Positions 6,005-8,649 of a stretch of DNA of 8,649 nucleotides are shown here, piece by piece. The DNA comes from CAYLWW01 sp964387585. GTDB taxonomy: Bacteria > Pseudomonadota > Alphaproteobacteria > Rickettsiales > Midichloriaceae. Position numbers and translations under genes: made by a program. The notes beneath the pieces are model-generated. The model worked only from the letters and a program-made list of their open reading frames with translations. It had not been told where the DNA came from and made no database searches. Each line of letters begins with the position of its first letter. The stretch's first letter is position 1. The stretch covers positions 1 to 8,649 of the forward strand of contig CAYLWW010000063.1 of assembly GCA_964387585.1 (NCBI GenBank), written 5' to 3'.

Positions 6005-6814
6005 ATGTATTCAATAATATTTCCTGAAATTAATCCCGTTCTTCTTAGTATAGGTAATATTGAAATTCGTTGGTATGGCATATCATACGCTTTAGGTATT
6101 ATAATAGCTTATTACTTAGTAAATAGAATGAATTCAAAAAGTAATATTCTTAATAAAGAAGCTCTAGATAGTTTAATGCTGTACTCAAGTTTAGGTATAA
6201 TAATAGGAGGGAGATTGGGTTATGTTATATTTTATAACCCTGAGTGGATAATATATGAGCCGTTACGGATTATAAAAACCTGGGAGGGTGGTATGTCATT
6301 TCATGGCGGTTTAATAGGGATGGTTATTGCCATATATGTATTATGTTATAAACATAATATTTCTACTTTAGCTACTTACGACTTATTATCTTGTGTAGCA
6401 CCTATCGGATTATTATTCGGTAGAATAGCTAACTTTATAAATGGAGAATTATATGGTAAGATTACAAATGTGGAATGGGGAGTGATATTTCCTAATACCG
6501 ACGGGATGCCAAGGCACCCTAGCCAGCTTTATGAAGCATTTGCAGAAGGGATATTAATGCTTTGCTTGCTCTTACCTCTTTATCAAATAAACTCTATCAG
6601 AGATAGGAAAGGCACTATAAGTGGTTTGTTTTTAATAGCATACAGTACAATTCGCATTACAATAGAGGAAAAATTCCGTGAACCAGATTATATGATAAAT
6701 ATTGATATATTAAAGCAGCAATTTTCGATTGGCCAAGCATTATCATTGCCTATGTTTTTAGTTGGTATATGCTTAATTTGGAAAGCTTTGAAATATGATA
6801 AAAATGCTCATTAA
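6005..6814 (+). CDS. lgt: Prolipoprotein diacylglyceryl transferase
   Basis: Lgt is the inner-membrane enzyme that moves diacylglycerol from phosphatidylglycerol to the lipobox cysteine of prolipoproteins, the first step of lipoprotein maturation. The 269-residue length is normal. Seen in order are IRWYGISYALG (21-31, with the conserved Tyr24), the first membrane helices, GGMSFHGGLIG (95-105, His100), the signature GRIANFINGELYG (139-151, with Arg140, Asn143, Asn146 and Glu148), RHPSQLYEA (170-178), and near the C-terminus IRITIEEKFREPD (216-228, the usual R-F-x-x-E-x-x-R-E-P-D). At least five to seven hydrophobic helices alternate with these loops. The start ATG sits in the divergent gap with the UbiK-like gene and lacks a clear Shine-Dalgarno. 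engB follows after 53 bases on the same strand. All key residues are present, so the enzyme should be active. Confidence 0.97.
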   Translation: MYSIIFPEINPVLLSIGNIEIRWYGISYALGIIIAYYLVNRMNSKSNILNKEALDSLMLYSSLGIIIGGRLGYVIFYNPEWIIYEPLRIIKTWEGGMSFHGGLIGMVIAIYVLCYKHNISTLATYDLLSCVAPIGLLFGRIANFINGELYGKITNVEWGVIFPNTDGMPRHPSQLYEAFAEGILMLCLLLPLYQINSIRDRKGTISGLFLIAYSTIRITIEEKFREPDYMINIDILKQQFSIGQALSLPMFLVGICLIWKALKYDKNAH

Positions 6815-6856
6815 TTTCACTACTTTCTTCAATTTTTATTAATTACTCAATAAAGT

Positions 6857-6861
6857 AAGGA
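6857..6861 (+). promoter_or_regulatory. Ribosome binding site of engB
   Basis: AAGGA lies six bases before the ATG at 6868. It is one of the few recognisable Shine-Dalgarno sequences in the window and supports this start codon. The site lies within the 53-base lgt-engB gap, which fits translation from an lgt-engB transcript. Confidence 0.55.
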
Positions 6862-6867
6862 TTATAA

Positions 6868-7503
6868 ATGTCTATAAATGAATTAATTGCTGACAATACT
6901 AAATTAATAAAATTTTTTTCATATTGTGATTGTAAATTTATAGCTGGTATTCAGCATTATAATGAATTACCAAACTTAGGATACTCAGAGATAGCTTTTA
7001 TAGGACGTTCAAATGTTGGTAAATCAACTTTAATTAATAAGTTGGTTAGTAAAAAAAAGTTAGCTCGTACTTCTCAAACTCCAGGATGTACTCAGCAAAT
7101 CAATTTGTTTCTTATTGATAAAAGATTTGTATTAAGTGATTTGCCTGGTTATGGATATGCAAAAGCCTCTAAAAAAGATAGACAACGCTTACAAGAATTA
7201 ATCTTTCAATACCTTGCTAATAGGCGTGAATTAAAAATCACTTGGCTACTTTTAGATTCTAGATTAGGTATAACTAAAATCGATTCCGAGGTTATGAAAC
7301 TTTTCAGCAAATTTGGAATAGCATTTCGTGTAATCTTAACTAAAACAGATAAAATTAGTACTAAGGAACTAAATGATAAAGTAGAAGCAATAAAGAATTT
7401 AGCATCAGAATACCCTAGCATGTATTACGAAGTATTTACTAATAGTAAGCAAGTTGCGAATGATATTGATGCAATAAGAGAAGCGATTGTAGAAGTTATT
7501 TAA
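6868..7503 (+). CDS. engB: Ribosome biogenesis GTP-binding protein EngB (YsxC/YihA)
   Basis: EngB is an essential TRAFAC-class GTPase needed for late 50S ribosomal subunit assembly. At 211 residues it has the usual single-domain size. All G motifs are visible: G1/P-loop GRSNVGKS (46-53); G2 within TSQTPGCTQ (68-76); G3 DLPGYGYAKAS (91-101), whose PGYGYA extension is diagnostic for EngB; G4 TKTD (158-161); and a G5-like TNSK (191-194). The leading segment FIAGIQHYNELPNLGYSEIA (24-43) is also typical of the family (F-x-x-x-x-x-x-x-x-L-P-x-x-G-x-x-E-I-A). An AAGGA sequence supports the ATG. It follows lgt by 53 bases in the same direction and may share its transcript. The gene looks intact. Confidence 0.97.
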   Translation: MSINELIADNTKLIKFFSYCDCKFIAGIQHYNELPNLGYSEIAFIGRSNVGKSTLINKLVSKKKLARTSQTPGCTQQINLFLIDKRFVLSDLPGYGYAKASKKDRQRLQELIFQYLANRRELKITWLLLDSRLGITKIDSEVMKLFSKFGIAFRVILTKTDKISTKELNDKVEAIKNLASEYPSMYYEVFTNSKQVANDIDAIREAIVEVI

Positions 7504-7725
7504 AGGAACTATCAATTTATCTTGATAAAATAAAGATTTTGTTAGGTTACTTACTTAAGCAGAGTGTACCACCCATTTCATAATTTTTTACTCTATTATA
7601 AAACACATCTAATTTTTAAAAAAATAAATCACAATATCATTTATACCTAAGCATCAATTAATAATAAACTTTACTAAGTTTTTATTATATTTAGAATTAA
7701 AATTGTTTTATTATTCTTGGATATT

Positions 7726-8337
7726 ATGAAATACTTTAATATTTTAGATCTTTCTAATAGCTGTCACCTAAATTCTAAAAAAGATAGCGCAGTTTTAATT
7801 GGACGTTTCCAGCCTTTTCATGAAGAACATCTGCGCCTACTACGAAATGGTTTAATGCGCTATAAGAAAATACTTGTTATTTTAGGCTCAGCTAATTCTC
7901 CCTTAAATTCTAAAAATCCTTTTACTGTTGAAGAAAGGGAAAAGATGATTCGTATATCATTGAGTGAAGTAGAAAACGATAGTGTTTTGATTAGATCAAT
8001 AATTGATTTTGTAGAAGATAAGAATTGGGTAAAAGCTATTAAGAAAGAAGCTTATAATAAATTAGACTCTTCAGAAATTACACTATTAGGTTGTTCTAAA
8101 GACAAATCATCGTATTACTTACAATTATTTCCCGAGTGGAACTTAGATTTAAGAGAAGTAGAAAAATCAATAAACTCTACCGATATCAGATATAGCTTAT
8201 TTAAAAATTGGAATAAGCCCCCACAAGGATTGCCAGAACTGATTTACACATGGATTACTAAAAATATAAGCTATAACAGCTATTGTAACCGCTATAGCAA
8301 AACCCATATTCCAATAATAGAAAAAGTACTATCTTAG
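7726..8337 (+). CDS. nadM: NMN adenylyltransferase-like protein (NadM type, no Nudix domain)
   Basis: This belongs to the nucleotidyltransferase superfamily that joins NMN and ATP to form NAD. Numbered from ATG 7726 (203 residues), GRFQPFHEEHL (26-36) is the N-terminal nucleotide-binding motif. GSANSPLNSKNPFTVEER (54-71) and GCSKDKSSYYLQLFPEW (122-138) closely match the NMN-adenylyltransferase half of NadM/Nudix bifunctional enzymes. STDIRYSLF (151-159) is the C-terminal (S/T)-x-x-I-R motif. Two oddities stand out. The signature H-x-G-H reads HEEH (32-35), with Glu for Gly. The protein ends about 45 residues after STDIR, where bifunctional relatives (about 340 residues) continue into a Nudix hydrolase domain. 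In-frame TTG at 7717 is an alternative start; ATG was preferred, with no Shine-Dalgarno for either. A 222-base gap separates it from engB, so it probably has its own promoter. NMN specificity is inferred. Confidence 0.8.
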   Translation: MKYFNILDLSNSCHLNSKKDSAVLIGRFQPFHEEHLRLLRNGLMRYKKILVILGSANSPLNSKNPFTVEEREKMIRISLSEVENDSVLIRSIIDFVEDKNWVKAIKKEAYNKLDSSEITLLGCSKDKSSYYLQLFPEWNLDLREVEKSINSTDIRYSLFKNWNKPPQGLPELIYTWITKNISYNSYCNRYSKTHIPIIEKVLS

Positions 8338-8400
8338 ATATATAAAAAAAGGGGACATATGTTGTAATTATCAGAAAACACCTGAATTCGAGATAAGCTT

Positions 8401-8504
8401 TTAAGCTGGATGATGTAAGTTGTGGTTTTTAGTATAATAATTAATTTTAGGTTTAGATTTTTTGAGAGAATAAGCAACTAGAGTCGAAATGATATGGACT
8501 AAAG
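8401..8504 (-). pseudogene. IS982-family transposase, C-terminal fragment
   Basis: On the minus strand the frame reads LVHIISTLVAYSLKKSKPKI from about 8502, then NYYTKNHNLHHPA to TAA at 8401-8403. This is the C-terminal tail of an IS982 transposase. Compared with the copy at 236-540 it keeps the frame that copy lost and has an extra codon near KPKIN. Everything upstream is missing, replaced by the start of another IS at 8505. Confidence 0.75.
8431..8504. repeat. Direct repeat copy B (IS982 transposase 3' end)
   Basis: This is the second copy of the 70-base repeat at 266-335, in the same orientation and about 8.1 kb away. It is four bases longer because of a three-base and a one-base indel. 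A third, more diverged homologue of the same coding tail lies at about 8541-8608 within the neighbouring element. Confidence 0.85.
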
Positions 8505-8649
8505 ACCCCAATAATGGATTAAGGATGTTTTAAGGATCGATTCATGTTAACTTTAGGTTTATTATTTTTCATTGAGTAAGCAAGTAGAGTGGCGATTATG
8601 TGAACTAAAAAATTCCACATAGATCTGTGTCTGGAATGTTCTATCTCAA
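8505..8649 (-). mobile_element. IS982-family insertion sequence, right part cut by window edge
   Basis: The element probably begins at ACCCCAATAATGGATTAAGG (8505-8524), an ACC-type end placed exactly where the older IS remnant stops. The transposase stop codon lies within this end, which is usual for compact IS elements. It contains an open transposase C-terminus that runs off the window. The other terminus and any target duplication are outside. Confidence 0.6.
8519..8649 (-). CDS. IS982-family transposase, C-terminal part (partial)
   Basis: A frame open from the window edge on the minus strand ends in TAA at 8519-8521. It reads EIEHSRHRSMWNFLVHIIAT, then LLAYSMKNNKPKVNMNRSLK and HP. EHSRHRS followed by NFLV-x-x-x-A-x-L-x-AYS and KPK is the classic C-terminal signature of IS982 DDE transposases, better kept here than in the two fragments at 236-540 and 8401-8504. 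About 43 residues are visible, with no stop or frameshift. Roughly 250 more residues should lie beyond the right edge. It may belong to an intact element. Confidence 0.8.
   Translation of the reverse strand, partial: EIEHSRHRSMWNFLVHIIATLLAYSMKNNKPKVNMNRSLKHP

Larger units (their letters stand above)
8380..8504 (-). mobile_element. IS982-family remnant, 3' end with a possible terminal repeat
   Basis: This segment holds the 3' end of an IS982-type transposase gene on the minus strand. Toward lower coordinates it ends at ACCTGAATTCGAGATAAGC (8380-8398), which starts with ACC as IS982-family ends generally do and is a plausible terminal inverted repeat. Its 8431-8504 part is near-identical to 266-335. 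At 8504 the homology stops abruptly and another IS982-type end begins, so it appears to be interrupted by a second element. It lies 42 bases after the NadM-like gene. The opposite end is not in the window. Confidence 0.6.

Noticed and set aside
7206..7421. Minus-strand ORF of 71 codons inside engB
   Set aside because: It is a shadow of engB, whose G motifs are complete.
7666..7681. Small hairpin AAACTT-TACT-AAGTTT followed by T-rich DNA before the NadM-like gene
   Set aside because: A six-base AT-only stem is too weak to call a terminator in DNA of this composition.
1..8649. CRISPR array, tRNA or rRNA genes
   Set aside because: No regularly spaced repeats, no tRNA cloverleaf and no rRNA signature were seen on either strand; the only stable RNA gene recognised is ssrA.

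Overview
This is an AT-rich, sparsely coding window from what is most likely an intracellular alphaproteobacterium of the order Rickettsiales. The reasons are a circularly permuted, two-piece tmRNA gene (the alphaproteobacterial arrangement), strong A/T bias at third codon positions, long non-coding gaps, a UbiK-like gene divergent from lgt, and eroded insertion sequences at both edges. No ribosomal or species-level marker is present, so the genus is not assigned.

Layout. Positions 1-540 are decayed mobile DNA on the minus strand: an IS630-type transposase N-terminus, then an IS982-type transposase C-terminus with a one-base frameshift. Positions 528-713 hold a doubtful small ORF and a perfect 24-bp palindrome. 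The minus-strand gene rho (760-2181) follows. About 800 bases with no convincing gene lie between rho and the tmRNA gene ssrA. ssrA has a good sigma70 promoter at 2973-3001, its acceptor piece comes first, and its coding piece carries a legible proteolysis tag. Next come a class I PHA synthase gene (phaC, 3470-5320, plus), another IS630 fossil (5380-5517), and a divergent pair: a UbiK/BMFP-type gene (5595-5918, minus) and lgt (6005-6814, plus). engB (6868-7503) lies 53 bases after lgt, and an NMN-adenylyltransferase-like gene of the NadM type (7726-8337) is next. From 8380 to the right edge an old IS982 remnant appears to be interrupted by a second, better preserved IS982-family element that runs out of the window.

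How the genes relate. Most of the block is housekeeping: transcription termination (Rho), ribosome rescue (tmRNA), lipoprotein maturation (Lgt), 50S subunit assembly (EngB), a ubiquinone accessory factor (UbiK-like), carbon storage (PhaC) and NAD-related adenylyl transfer (NadM-like). Only lgt-engB looks like a possible co-transcribed pair. The same IS982-type 3' sequence lies in direct orientation at about 266-335 and 8431-8504, so the housekeeping block is bracketed by copies of one IS.

No new defence or biosynthetic system is evident. The points most worth a second look are the atypical tmRNA tag with a hairpin over its resume codon, the IS-into-IS insertion at the right edge, and the NadM-like protein that stops where a Nudix domain would begin.
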